Shown piece after piece: positions 9,531 through 20,860 of a stretch of DNA of 64,000 bases. Every line of letters starts with the position of its first letter. Position 1 is the stretch's first letter. The notes beneath the pieces were generated by a model. That model was not told the origin of the DNA, searched no databases, and saw only the letters and a list, made by a program, of their open reading frames with translations. The translations under genes and the position numbers were made by a program. This DNA comes from Sycobia sp. Sy_11 (Eukaryota > Arthropoda > Insecta > Hymenoptera > Epichrysomallidae): assembly GCA_018907035.1 (NCBI GenBank), contig JACCIC010000097.1, forward strand, positions 632,001-696,000, read 5' to 3'.

Positions 9531-10420
9531 AACTTCTCACCAAAAGCCTTCTGCAACATTCTGAGCGTTTCGGCGCCCGATATTTCATTTCATGCAGAAA
9601 ATTTAATGCTACTTCTTTGTTTAATAATTTCAGACATTATGAAAACTGAGGAGATAATTTTTCTTTGTTCATAAAACACAAGCGTACCTATATGACAAAT
9701 AAAGATAATTGCGTGAAATTTGGCATAGATAACTCTGACAGCAGTATCAACTTACAAATAAAAACATTTGTTCGAATCGATCAACTCGGGAAGTTTGAAT
9801 TGAAAAGTCTTATTCATATTTGGATACTGTAGTACAATTTGTTCAAAGTCGGTGATCTATCGTTTTTAAAATCTATGTACACTTAGTCTTATTCTAAAGG
9901 GTGATAGAAGGTGTAATCCGAATGGGCTCCAATACATTACCAGTAAGTAGATTTGTAAATATCACGAACGGTTTTGGAAGTGTAAGTTTTCGTCCGTTGA
10001 CGTAACCAGACGTAATAAACACTTAGAAACAGTATTTTGACTTACTAAAAAAAATAAATAAAGGTCGCTCAGCTATTCTTTGTTACACATAAATATTACC
10101 GGCCGCATCTGGCTTTCGCTTTACTGGCCGATTGTGCTCCAAAACTTTTCATAATTGCTGAACTTTTCTTTTAGTTGCAGATCTGTACACCATACGACTT
10201 CTGTAGACCTCCAGTTTATAGTGAGTTCCGAACTACTGTTTATTGCACATTCTTATTCCAGACTAGAGTTGCTAACCAGTGTAAAGGCTGATTATTTTCT
10301 TATTGCGGTTTCTTATTTACAGATTTGTAGACCGGTGTATAGTGCCGGTCTACTTACTTAGGAAATAAATAAATAAATGGATATATAAATATTATGCCTT
10401 ATAATTTGCCATGTATATGA

Positions 10421-10425
<5 letters not shown>
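9531..10425. other. No gene seen
   Basis: AT-rich sequence with only short spurious ORFs. It contains one perfect 9-bp hairpin (GTAGACCGG at 10327-10335 with CCGGTCTAC at 10345-10353, 9-base loop). Confidence 0.4.

Positions 10426-10464
<39 letters not shown>
10426..10464. repeat. (TA)n microsatellite
   Basis: An uninterrupted TA tract directly bordering the TGTAAC element. Confidence 0.95.
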
Positions 10465-10467
<3 letters not shown>

Positions 10468-11559
10468 AACGGGGTACTTAATTATTAAACACCCGGTCGA
10501 AGTACCTGTTAACAGAGTTGCAAAGAACCCCGAATGGATTAAATTGTTTAAAACAATCTTTTTGAACCGTAGGTTCTTTGCAAATATTTCTTCCTCAAAC
10601 TTACCTTTGTTTACTCTGGAAATTATATAAATGATAATATATTATGATAAATTATCGGTAATCCAGGAAAAAAAAAGAACGGATTAATGATCAGGTACAG
10701 GGAGGAAAATGTTTCTAAGATTTTCTACTATTAACAAAAAAAATCAAAAGTGGATTTGTTTCATTAACCAATAAAATAACTGAAATTTTTATTTAATTTA
10801 ATAAAATTATAATAATTATTATCCTAACCCTACCTAATACGCACCCGCGATCGACTAACGCGCGTATCCGCTCACACAGGGTGTGAGGGAGGTGAATCTA
10901 TAAGGATAACAGAGAGACAGAGCAACATGAGCGCCACCTTACGAAGAACAAGGTGTACTATTAAAGAAAACTGAATGCGCGCTTGTTACTCTCACTATTC
11001 TAGTTCTAAGTCTATGTCTCTCTGCCTCTCTCACACTTCTAAAAATAACTTATGATATCTAATAATGTTAATAAAAAAAAATTGAAGAAAAGAGTAAAGG
11101 TATATAACACTCTACTCAAAACCGAAGACACAACAAATATAAAAAAATTCACCAATCTTTATAAATCGATGCAGAAAAGAGTACAATCCAACGAAGCAAC
11201 TGGCGTGAGCTCAATGTCCAAAATACAGGTCGATCCGTGCACCTTTCACTCGGCAAGAATCTTTTATAGTAATAGTTTTATTGTTCTGGTAACCAAATAG
11301 ATTCAACGACTACGAACCTCTATATATTCGGAGTATTTCAACTAATTAATCAATTTCACGATAATGGCCACAATACAATCCTTAAAAAAAACTTTTAACG
11401 ACTTTTCTTTTTCAGAAGGTATTTTATTATATCAAATTTCTATATTATCATAATTTTTATTCTCCTTCTCTCTCTCTCTCTCTCTCTTTTTCCCTCCCTT
11501 TTTTCCTATTAGTTGAAAATATTAACATGTATAGGTCGAACTAACCTATACATGTTACA
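10465..11559 (+). mobile_element. TGTAAC...GTTACA element, copy 1 (solo-LTR-like, ~1.1 kb)
   Basis: Begins TGTAACGGGGT right after a (TA)n tract and ends ATGTTACA right before another TA run. The first ~45 bases align with those of the element at 18159 (TGTAACGGGGT...CCCG.TCGAA.TACC). Both carry a similar GTT.CAAAGAA block and an internal CT microsatellite (here 11463-11488). Terminal TG...CA and target-like flanks suggest a solo LTR. The interior is diverged and has no coding signal. Confidence 0.5.
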
Positions 11560-11611
11560 ATATATATATTCGTATATATTCGTTAAATACAACTGTCAGT
11601 TTCCTACCTAC

Positions 11612-12180
11612 CTATTCAGGTTCCTCTGTAATATCTGCTTGGAGCAGATTTTCTATCGCTTCAATAGACTCCTTCGTTTGGAGGAGTTCCTTTGCTAATT
11701 TTTCAAGTGCTATGGAGGACGCTTGGCTCAATAGAGCTCTGACCTTAATAGAGCTATTATTTGCTCTTTGGAACCTAATCCTAATTTCCTCATATTTAGG
11801 ACAGACCGTCAGGACGTGCTCTGGCGTGTCCTCCCCTCATGAGCATCTATCGCTTTTTTTAGATGGAATGGAGAGAGATAAGACCCAAAGTCTCCATGCC
11901 CAGTGAGAAATTGGATTAACCATCGCGACGGTCCAATCCAGTCTTCCCCAATCCTATCTTTAACACTAGGTAGGTAAGAATGTGTCAGCCTACTTTTTAT
12001 CGAGTTATGCCAGATTTCCTGTCAATCATCGAGATATCTTTCTGATATCTCTCGCGCGGCACGACGTTGGTCCTTAAATGACGCTGCAGTTTTACAGTTT
12101 GCGTCCAGTTCCACTCTTCGTCTGCATTCTAGCACGATGAGAAATTCCCGCTGTCACTGCTAGTGCGTCTGTCGAGGTGG
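11612..12180 (-). pseudogene. R1-type non-LTR retrotransposon, 3' end of ORF2, broken
   Basis: On the minus strand, remnants of the C-terminal region of an R1-clade reverse transcriptase protein: ALAVTAGI (near 12150), FLTGHGDFGSYLSPF (near 11890-11910), then DTPEHVLTVCPKYEEIR (near 11780-11830), ending at TAG 11612-11614. The zinc-knuckle region has a TGA where a cysteine codon is expected, and there are at least two frameshifts. Only the last ~180 codons survive, typical of a 5'-truncated LINE insertion. Confidence 0.75.
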
Positions 12181-12209
12181 TCCTGTATGTACTGGTGACT
12201 CTAATGAGA

Positions 12210-12645
12210 CATCAGAGACATCTGAACATCGTCTTCTATCGTCTGAACACGAAATTCTCCATGGAAATCGTCCCGTCATACCTGGACATAGTCTTCTACC
12301 AACTAAACACGGTACTCCACGTAGAAGTCGTCCCGACGTACCTAAACATCATTTCCTACCAACTAAACACAATACTCTCCGTAAAAGTCGTTCGGAAAGA
12401 CCTAGTCCATTACCTTCCATACACGAATCTTCCCATAGAAGCTGATTTCCTCATACTTGGACGTCGTTTTCTATCAACTAAATACAATATTCCCCGTAGA
12501 AATCGCCTAGATACACCTGGACATTGCATTCTATCATCCGAACACACAACTGCCTGTAGAAATCGGCTTGAGGTAACGGAATATCGTAATCCACCGCCCG
12601 TACACGCCAATACAATATTTCTCAGTAGAAACCGTATTTAAAATG
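12210..12645. repeat. Minisatellite, 57-60-bp unit, about 7 copies
   Basis: Units carry the landmarks CCTGGACAT.GTCTTCTA, CAACTAAACAC and C.GTAGAAATCG. Because most units are about 3n long, the plus strand stays open from 12177 to 12641, with a ~20-residue repeat (YLDIVFYQLNT...). I regard that frame as a by-product and not a gene. Confidence 0.8.
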
Positions 12646-12649
12646 TGTA

Positions 12650-12984
12650 TATATCTTATATACAATATAATATACATACTATATATATATATACATTTAT
12701 TCCAAATATGTTCGCATCATTGCGGGAACCTATGAGTTAAAATGACTTCCGAACCACTGGCATTGTAATAGCATTTTATTTACGATTCTGTGGAATAAAA
12801 AGATTAGTAAGGAATTATAAAAGATAAGAAGATAAGAACTAATTTATAATATTTCTAAATAATCTCTTAATAATAGAAACTAAAATATATAAATAAAAAT
12901 AGTAACAATATTTATTCTAGTAAACATAATAGATTTTATCTACTAAAACTGAATAGAATGAATTTTATGACTATTATAATACAT
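12650..12984. other. No gene seen
   Basis: AT-rich sequence between the minisatellite and the Helitron 3' side. A Helitron 3' hairpin with CTRR was looked for and not identified. Confidence 0.4.
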
Positions 12985-13008
12985 TATATTTTAATTGATG
13001 TGCCTTCC

Positions 13009-13678
13009 TTACGCTACAACATCAAGTAAAAGTAGCTCCAAATATTTTTGTATCATTGCAAACTGTAAACGCTTGAATTCAAATGGCATGTCTGTTGGAA
13101 TCATTGGAATACGTGGCAACAGTACATTCTCTCCTTTGAATTTCCCACTCAAAATTGTAGTTTCGATGATGTTACTGAACAACTTTTTCACGGAAAGTCG
13201 TGTACCATTACAAAGTCGTGGTGGATTGATGTTTCGAAGAAGTATTATAGGAACGCCAATTTTTAATGTCAGCATGTGTGGTGGCATGCCTGGCAAATCA
13301 AGCGAATTTAAGAATTCTATTGGATAATTTACAACCTCTTCTTGATTCATGACAGTGTCTATGGATTTATACACCTTCGCTTCGCCTGGTATTATTATTA
13401 TATCCATTTTGAATATTGAAATTGATGGCATTAACATCATTATTTGTAGCTGCTAATATAGCACGTGCACTGAGCCACTGATGATTTTTATGATTCAGCA
13501 CGATATTTGGAAAAACCTTTTGAATTAATTCATCTTTTGTTGATACCATGCAACAAAAGTCTGTTGGTAATTTAATACATTGCGTAGAGTGATCGAATGC
13601 TATGCTTCCATTTCCAATGTCCAGTGACTGTTTGGCAAATCGTTCGGCAGATGCATAATTCTGCAGATGGACACGCAT
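13009..13678 (-). pseudogene. Helitron helicase, C-terminal part
   Basis: The segment 13367-13678 has LPTDFC and ILAATNNDVNAIN (helicase motif region). The segment 13009-13440, in another frame, has PPHMLTLKIGVPIILLRNINPPRLCNGTRL-type sequence, which is diagnostic of Helitron and Pif1 helicases. A frameshift lies between them near 13400. The final helicase motif is missing. Confidence 0.8.
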
Positions 13679-13905
13679 ATTTGTTTTTAATGTAAATTTC
13701 TTTACATATCACCATAGAACAAATGATTTCAAACATACATTCTATTCATAAGTAGGTGTCGATCTTGGTATAACTGGCAAAGTTTGCCGAAAATCACCAG
13801 ACAATAAAATTAGTGCTCCACCGAAGGGCTGTCCATTTCCTCGTAAATCTTTCAGAGTGCGATCAACTGCTTCCAATGCTTTTTTTGGGCCATTGTGTAT
13901 TCATC

Positions 13906-14610
13906 TCATATAAGAAGATGAAAAGTTTTCAGAACTTTGCCCATGCCGGAATTTTTGCTGATATTGCACATAGGCATCTCCGTGTTTTGCAAATTTAATG
14001 GCAATTTTAGAGCTGAATGTGCTGTTCTACCATCATTCCAAAGCGTTGCCGCTATTCCAGATGAAGCAATTGCTAGTGCAATTTTATTCTGTGATCTTAT
14101 TGATGCTAGAATAATTGATATTAGAAATGTTTTACCTGTACCTCCTGGGGCATCTATAAAGTACAGTCCGCCGCATTGCTTTGCAATTGCTTCCATCATT
14201 ATATCGTACAAAATACGTCGTTCTGGAATCAATTTCGGAAGATTCATTTCAACAAACGCACCGAGACTATCAACATCAAAGTTTTTTTCACGATACAAAT
14301 CACGATCATAAGCATCATTTGCAGATCGGTTTGGAGCACACTTACCTAACTGGACCAGTCCTTTGTTGCTGATTGATAAACATATATCCTCTATTGAAAT
14401 CAGGGCTTTGTTATACATATATGAGGTACACTGAATGTCAGAGTCCATCTCTCGTACCCGATGCAAGATGTCTTCACTCATATAATCTTTATACTTTTCC
14501 CATAGATTTTTGGGATCGAAGGAAAACACGTGATCAGTATTATTGCAAATAATGTCCGTATTTGCTGCGGTAGATCCGTATATGATACATCCGAAAGTGC
14601 GATGCTCCAA
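13906..14610 (-). pseudogene. Helitron helicase, N-terminal part with Walker A
   Basis: Contains LIPERRILYDIMMEAI, Walker A APGGTGKTF (near 14130-14155) and ASSGIAATL followed by GRTAHSALKLPL, the conserved start of the Pif1 core. The frame is lost at 13906, just before the Walker B region, and at 14610 upstream. Confidence 0.85.
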
Positions 14611-14684
14611 TGTCCATCATTTTCAAGAAAATTTAGTTCTTGGCAAGCTTCTCGATAAGTTACGCATAATTTACCATTTACTGT

Positions 14685-15720
14685 TCAAAGGTCTTCGAAA
14701 GATTTTGTTCCACGTACATTAACTAATAGCAATCGAAGATAAAAGCATTCTTGATTGTTTGGATGCACTGTATACACGCAGCCTAATGCATCTGATGAAA
14801 ATAAATTCGGATGTCCTTCAACTGGTTGACCTTGTTTACGTCGTTGAAACTTTTTCGCTGACGTATTCCACGTATAAAATCTTGGCACTTCCGAATAAAG
14901 TAATGTTCTTGCAAACAAATCATCTATGCATAATTTAAAAAACGCAGTCAAAGTTGTTTCTGGTAGGGATAAAGCTCTTGAATGAACATTTTCTCTTGTA
15001 AAATACACTCGCTGGCCATTTTCAAGATGTACTGACAAATGAATAACTGTTGGATGACGTTCGTGAATTGGAAAGACAAGAATCCGCCAAATAGCTTCAT
15101 TGCTACTAATATAGCGGCCCAATTGGTATTGTTTGATTTCATCAATTGGCGTAGATGCGTTTCCTACTTCAAAAACGGCCATATCACTTCCTTTATTGAC
15201 ATATTTACACACGTATTTAACTGATTTTACTGAATTGCAGTACTCAACATTTATATGTGCTTTGAAAGTTTTCGAAAGTAAAGGCGAATACGGTACAATC
15301 CAACGGTTATCCACTTCGATTTCATTGTTGTGCACTTCTAGAATTATCGATTTTCCACCATCTTCAGTCGATCGTCGCCGATATTGTGGATATCCATCAT
15401 TCCCAGTTACAGTTTCGGCGTGCAAGTCTTTGGATATCGTTTTGTGCATTTTCCCTCTCTCATACATGAAGAATTATTATTGATCGCGCCACATGGACCA
15501 TGAATTATATTTTTGGTGACAACTGTGAATAAGCCAGGATCAATCTCAATATCTAGTATTTCAGCTGATATAACTTTATCTATCTTGTTTGGCGTAATTT
15601 TTTCGACCAACCAAATTAAAATGTGCGCATGAGGTAATTTTCGTTTCTGCCATTCAATAGAGTACATCCAACAGCGAGTTCCCCTAAAAACATGACATTT
15701 GGTAATAAAATCGATCATAG
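14685..15720 (-). pseudogene. Helitron Rep domain (HUH endonuclease with two tyrosines)
   Basis: 15407-15718 holds EWQKRKLPHAHILIWL with the HAH form of the HUH metal-binding motif. 14685-15467, in another frame, holds KYVCKYVNKGSD, the two-tyrosine catalytic motif (near 15200). The catalytic residues of the nicking enzyme are thus all still readable, but the two parts are separated by a frameshift around 15440. Confidence 0.85.
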
Positions 15721-16211
15721 ATTTTACTTTTTGCTTAAAAACACGCCCAACGCCGTCATGACGATCCGAAGATGATTGTCCTAGCTATAGATGTTTTTTT
15801 ATTTCATCCCATGTAGGATTACATGTAAATGTTATTAAAAAAATCCGGACGACCATACGCTCGTAAATATGTCATTGCATCTTGTGCATATCCATGCATG
15901 TGCCGTGGGCTTCCTGTGAATGTAGCTAGTAATATTACCATTTTCCCAAGCTCATTAGGATTAGCATCTGTAGCAATGGCATCGCGTAAATGAATATACT
16001 CCTCGGAGCGCAGCTTACTTTGATTCAAACGAATATATAACAATCGTTCAACCTCAATTTTTGCGTACATATCGACAATGTATTGATGAAATAATTGTCG
16101 GCATTTCAGTATATAATTTTCTGCGTTGTCCCGTATCATCAATCGACATGAATAATACTGCATTGCACTAATCTTCTTATTAGTCTCCTCATTTGTTTGT
16201 GGATTTCTCAT
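15721..16211 (-). pseudogene. Helitron N-terminal segment upstream of Rep
   Basis: 15819-16211 encodes the Helitron-like block that ends GSPRHMHGYAQDAMTYLRAYGRPDFF. A frameshift near 15835 moves the continuation (TFTCNPTWDEI) to another frame, with a TAG near 15785 before the Rep part. Confidence 0.8.
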
Positions 16212-16238
16212 TTTGATATTAAAATGATATCCATCGTC

Positions 16239-17355
16239 TCATTGCCAGAATATAACTGGATATTGCAACGCATCGTATGATCGATGAGTTTCTGGGACTC
16301 GCTGAAGATTACCGTCTCTACGATGAAGAACTATATCACGGGAGTGACATTCCTCACCAGCTATGACAATCGCTACATCATCAATGGTTGGTGCGTTATA
16401 CCGACGTTCATGCTTACCGATAGGTGCCTTAGCAGCTCTAATGACGACAACGTAGTCATCCACTGGCATTCGTTCAAGGGCAGTCCTGAACAGTCGAACT
16501 AATTCATTATGTTCATCAAATAAATGTTGCAATCCCGCAACTACGTCTCTGCTGATGTCGGCATTGGATTGACATCGTTGATCTATTTGCTCATTAGTAG
16601 ATCCCATAAAATATATTTGGAGAAATTTATGTTCGGTATCTGGCAGTGGTAACAAAGATCCAGCACGATGATAAACTTGACCTTGATAAACTCGCACCGA
16701 AAGAAGTCATTTGGAAACATGAATTATATCTACGTATATTTGCCAGGAAATGTTTTGACTGGCGTGTATTGCCTGATACCAACATTGATAATGGTTCAGG
16801 CGGTAAATATAATTCTGGCAATTTTACTTTACTATGTGCGCAGCACATTCCAACAGATTCATGCTTGAATTTCAATGCATTACAAAATATGCATAAAACG
16901 TCCATTTCTCCAATAACGACACTTAGATGGAGATCATAATCATAAACAGCAACGTAATTGAAGGCAGTCAAATATAAATCGGTATAAATTGTCCTTCTAG
17001 TTCGAGCATTGCGTTCTCGATTCGCTGTCAGTCTTGATTCTCGTTGGTCTAACAATTCATGAATACGGACTTCAGATGTTGCTACTCCATTCACTTCTAA
17101 TCTAACATCTCGTTCCTCTCGTGACCCATTTGAATGGGTTTGAGCAACACGCAATCGTTCACTTTCTAATCTTGTTTCACGTCGCTCATCTGATTCATTT
17201 AAGCGAGCTTCAGCCATGTGCAATCGATTGGCAACTAATCTTTCTTGCCTCTGTGCATCTGTTTCTGAAGCTCGTAAAACTCTTTTCTTCCGTGCGTCAG
17301 CTGAACATCGATTAGAAACAGATATCCGTTTTCGAGGCATAGATACCGTTGGCAT
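16239..17355 (-). pseudogene. Helitron N-terminal region
   Basis: Two frames. 16627-17355 starts with an Arg-rich repeat-like segment (...ETRLESERLRVAQ..., REERDVRLE...) and continues to a CIFCNALKFK...CCAHSKVKLPEL zinc-finger-like block. 16239-16697 has QIYFMGSTNEQIDQRC and YDALQYPVIFWQ, both typical of the N-terminal half of Helitron polyproteins. They are separated by a frameshift near 16660. Start ATG 17353-17355. Confidence 0.75.
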
Positions 17356-17570
17356 CTTCTCACGCTCTAAAGGATGAAGTGGACATAAATGAATAAAATA
17401 ATAGTTGCTTATTAAATTTGCGATTAAAATTAACGATTACTTAAAGTAAGACTCCAGAGTCAAAAGGATTATTTTTGTATTAAGTTAGACTAAATAAATA
17501 TCTACATATGTACGGAAAAAATATATACAAATAAGTTACTTTACCATATATATGAATTATTTATACGTGT

Positions 17571-17606
17571 GTATACGGGAACGTATACACATTCAAATAT
17601 ATATAC

Positions 17607-17639
<33 letters not shown>

Positions 17640-18100
17640 TAATATTGCGTACAAACACACACACACACATCTAACTTATTTGTATATATTGATTTTTATA
17701 TAAGTATAAACGTTTTTTAAAACACACTGCATAATTAAATGGTACTGTTCAGTTTTTAAATAATTATATAATTAGCTAACCGATATTATTAATTATTATT
17801 TTTTAAATATTGATGATTGAATACTTTAATATCGAATATGTCAAAAATATTGTCATAAAAAAATTTTATTTCATGGATATATTTATTGAAAATTAAACAG
17901 GAATATTTTATTATTAAAATTGGAATAAATAAATTGTATTTTCTAATAAAAAAGTATGTTTCAATTTAAAAGCAATGAATATTTATTAAATAAAATAATT
18001 ATCTCACCTTTTTTAATACACTACACGGAAGCTAATTGTATTAGACGCGTCCTCCTCGTACATCTAGAGATCGCATACGATTACAGAAATTTTTCTATCT

Positions 18101-18103
<3 letters not shown>
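17571..18103. repeat. Direct duplication, copy 1
   Basis: Shares with 19571-20060 the order ACGTATA.ACA, (GA)n, GATAATATTG, (CA)n, ATCTAACTTATTTGTATATATTG, AGCAATGAATATTTATTAAATAAAATAATTAT, TTTTTTAATACACTACACGGAAGCTAAT, then AGAGATCGCAT and CAGAAATTTTTCTATCT. It has extra sequence in the middle relative to copy 2. Confidence 0.8.

Positions 18104-18158
<55 letters not shown>
18104..18158. repeat. (TA)n microsatellite
   Basis: A TA tract directly left of the second TGTAAC element. Confidence 0.95.
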
Positions 18159-18161
<3 letters not shown>

Positions 18162-18678
18162 AACGGGGTGGATTCGATTGTGCGAACTCCCGTTCGAATA
18201 CCGACGCGCGGCCGTTCCCGTACGGCCCGCGCGCAACCCACGTAGCTCTTGCTTTTCGCCGTGCGGGGAATCTACACCCGTCGGCAGCGGAATCTCGGCG
18301 CGCCGCGACGCGCCGGCCCGTTACAAAGAAAGAAGTCGGCCCTTGAATACGCGGGCCTACTCACCTGTCTCGTGCGTGGTGCTCTAGCAACGAACACCAC
18401 GTCCGCAGCAAGCTCAGATCGCACGGCGGAAGGACTTCGCCGTGCCCGCGGAGGCGGGGGGATCCTGCGTTCAATATCGACGCGATGCTAGAAAACAATC
18501 AGGGAAAATAGGAGTCGATAGGGAGAAGGGAAAGAAAGCGCGGAAACAGACGCAGACGTGTTAACGAAGTACGAAATTTATTTAACACCGCAGGCTCTCT
18601 TCGTACAAACTCAAAAGTCGCGAAGCTTGCGCGCCTACAACAAACAACTCGAAGAACGCGAGCCGCAATACGCGCGCA

Positions 18679-18713
<35 letters not shown>

Positions 18714-19341
18714 GCACACTCGTCCGCCCTCTGGCGGGGTGCCTCGCAAAGGCGCACACGAACGAACTCACCTGTGTGAGAAGGGGCGTCCCCCAGGAAT
18801 ATCGGCGTCGACGTCGGACTACGCACACAAGCACTCGCGCAAAACGGCAGCGGTCCGCCTGCACCGTCTGCGCGGATGCTGCACGAACGCGAGCACTTAT
18901 TCCGGCGCAACTCGACGACCGCACGCGTAGCAGGGCCTCCTGCACGGGTCGTTGGCGCTGGCAGCCGCTGGCTCTTGCGGGCGGTCTTCGCGGTCTCGCC
19001 TGCACTTGCTCCTCGCTGGCCTGGGACGCGTCGTTACGCACGGCGCGGGCTTTTGCGCGAGTACCGACTATCTCCCGTGTCGTTTCGAGCACGTGCGCGA
19101 AGCCCCGAAATCAAAATCTTCTCTTTCTACGCGGCTCGGACGCACGTGGCTTCTTTCTCCTCTCTCGAAACACGACTAAAAAACGAAAACTACTCTCCTC
19201 CCTGCGACGACTCCGCTCCCCCCCCCTCTCCCCGTTCTGCTCTCCTTCGCCGGCCTGCAGGCCGGTCGCATCGAGGTCGTGCAATGTTTATGTTTGGCGC
19301 ACGCCGCGGCTGACGAGTTGCATCTTGGTTGCGGCCTCGTT

Positions 19342-19344
<3 letters not shown>
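18159..19344 (+). mobile_element. TGTAAC...GTTACA element, copy 2 (GC-rich, 1186 bp)
   Basis: Begins TGTAACGGGGTGGATTCG and ends GGCCTCGTTACA, so a 7-bp inverted end TGTAACG/CGTTACA. It lies exactly inside a (TA)n tract, with TA runs on both sides. Its composition (GC-rich, CpG-rich) is quite unlike the surroundings. A CT microsatellite lies at 18681-18710. Overlapping ORFs on both strands reflect low AT content and carry no domain. Best reading: solo LTR or other non-autonomous retroelement related to the element at 10465. Confidence 0.65.

Positions 19345-19380
<36 letters not shown>
19345..19380. repeat. (TA)n microsatellite
   Basis: The right-hand part of the TA tract that was split by the TGTAAC element. 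Confidence 0.95.
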
Positions 19381-19570
19381 TTTCATAATAATAAAATAAT
19401 CCTCTTAAATATTCAAATGAATGTTTCTTTATGTAACCGTTAATTTTCATCGCAGTTTTTTTAATAAAGAATATCTCAGAAACTTATGCATGCAATAGTT
19501 TTACTTGTAATAGTCTTACGTGATTAAAGTATTCAATAATCATTATTTAAAAAATAATATTAACAATATA

Positions 19571-19594
19571 ACGTATATACACTCAAATACCTAT

Positions 19595-19627
<33 letters not shown>

Positions 19628-20060
19628 TAATATTGTTTACAAACACACACACACACACACATCTAACTTATTTGTATATATTGATTTTTATGTTAAAAAC
19701 AATTAATAATTAGCAATGAATATTTATTAAATAAAATAATTATATCTTACCTTTTTTAATACACTACACGGAAGCTAATCGTATTCACTAAGCAGAACAC
19801 ATATACCAAAACTTTAACTTATTCTAAAAATAAAAACTAAATATACTTTACAAAAATACTAACTGAATAAAATACTAAAAATATAATATATATAATTATA
19901 ATATAATACAAAATATGTAATATATATCTATAATAATTATATGTAGATATAATTACATAAATATATACAATAAAATATAAATATAAATATAATTTTATTA
20001 ATAGCGTCCTCGTACAGCTAGAGATCGCATGCTATTGCAGAAATTTTTCTATCTATGCCT
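19571..20060. repeat. Direct duplication, copy 2
   Basis: Second copy of the 17571-18103 segment, with a deletion in the middle and an AT-rich insertion (19800-20000) before the AGAGATCGCATGC block. Confidence 0.8.
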
Positions 20061-20194
20061 CCGAACATACATTGTATCTTATATGATTTTCCGATGGAAA
20101 ATTTTGAGTAAAGGTCGTTTCCGTATATCATATGATAGATAGAATATTACATATATATATAAGGACCTTTACTCAAATGTTTTCTTGGGAAAAT

Positions 20195-20196
<2 letters not shown>

Positions 20197-20242
<46 letters not shown>
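20197..20242. repeat. (TA)n microsatellite
   Basis: A TA tract. Just to its left, TTTGAGTAAAGGTC near 20091-20104 and its reverse complement near 20163-20176 form an inverted repeat. Confidence 0.9.
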
Positions 20243-20245
<3 letters not shown>

Positions 20246-20261
20246 TTTAGCAACCTTGTCT

Positions 20262-20630
20262 AGGGTGGCGGGAGGGGGAGAAGAGAAACCCAAGGGTTTA
20301 ACGTGGATTACCCGATTACTGGATGTTACAGTTGTTTATAGCTGCCTATAGCATGCGCGTCCGTGCGCTCTATACCTCTCATTCTCTCTCTCTCTCTCTC
20401 TTTCTGATCTGACCATCTGCTTCGATGCTGTGTGGGGCCTAGCCACACCTGTGTGTCTATAGTATATACATTACAAATCGTTTGTAAAGTGATTACCTAA
20501 TTTGCCATAAAAAAAGCCTATGACCTATTCCTGACTGTGTAGAAGACGTGGTTAAATTTTGAACGCGATTGGTTCAGTAGTTTCGGAGTTTATCAAACAA
20601 ACACACATACATTCATTTTTATATATAAAT
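20262..20630 (+). repeat. Retroposon-like tail, unclassified
   Basis: Ends with GATTGGTTCAGTAGTTTCGG and AAACAAACACACATACATTC before an AT tail. A tail of this style is common at the 3' end of RTE-like LINEs and SINEs of insects. No coding part remains. The class is a guess from this tail alone. Confidence 0.3.
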
Positions 20631-20644
20631 ATATTAGCTAATGA

Positions 20645-20860
20645 TGACAGTCAAACTGTCCTTGATTATATTCACCCCCGAAGTATCTGAAATAAAACGT
20701 TATTACTACAATAAAATATATCAAAAATTAAAAATTAAAAATAAAAATAAAATTAATAATAAAATAAAAATAAAATTAATAATAAATTAAAAAATAAATA
20801 AATAAAATAAATATAAAAAAACAATATTCTATGATAGTAAAGATCAATATGACTACTCCT
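20645..20860. mobile_element. Short inverted-repeat element (MITE-like), copy 1
   Basis: Starts TGACAGTCAAACTGTCC. The interior is an (A3-5T)-rich core, and the right end GTAAAGATCAATATGACTA is a diverged inverted copy of the left. Related copies are at 28292 and 47427. Confidence 0.7.

Larger units (their letters stand above)
12985..17355 (-). mobile_element. Helitron, autonomous type, decayed
   Basis: A rolling-circle transposon on the minus strand with a long N-terminal segment, a Rep (HUH) endonuclease and a Pif1-like helicase in the standard order, all in pieces from 17355 down to about 12985. Coding parts are split by frameshifts and stops. The helicase C terminus is deleted after EFKRLQF, where the TINKSQGQ motif should follow. 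The 5' TC and 3' CTRR ends were not resolved, so the limits given are those of coding similarity. Confidence 0.85.

Noticed and set aside
10327..10353. Perfect 9-bp hairpin considered as a terminator or small RNA
   Set aside because: A single short stem with no adjacent gene or U-tract; chance in this much sequence is plausible.
13937..15483. Plus-strand ORFs of 60-124 codons inside the Helitron
   Set aside because: Antisense shadows of the minus-strand helicase and Rep coding parts.
18249..19399. ORFs up to 207 codons in the GC-rich element
   Set aside because: Many overlapping frames on both strands with low-complexity Arg/Ser/Ala content; they run into TA and CT repeats.
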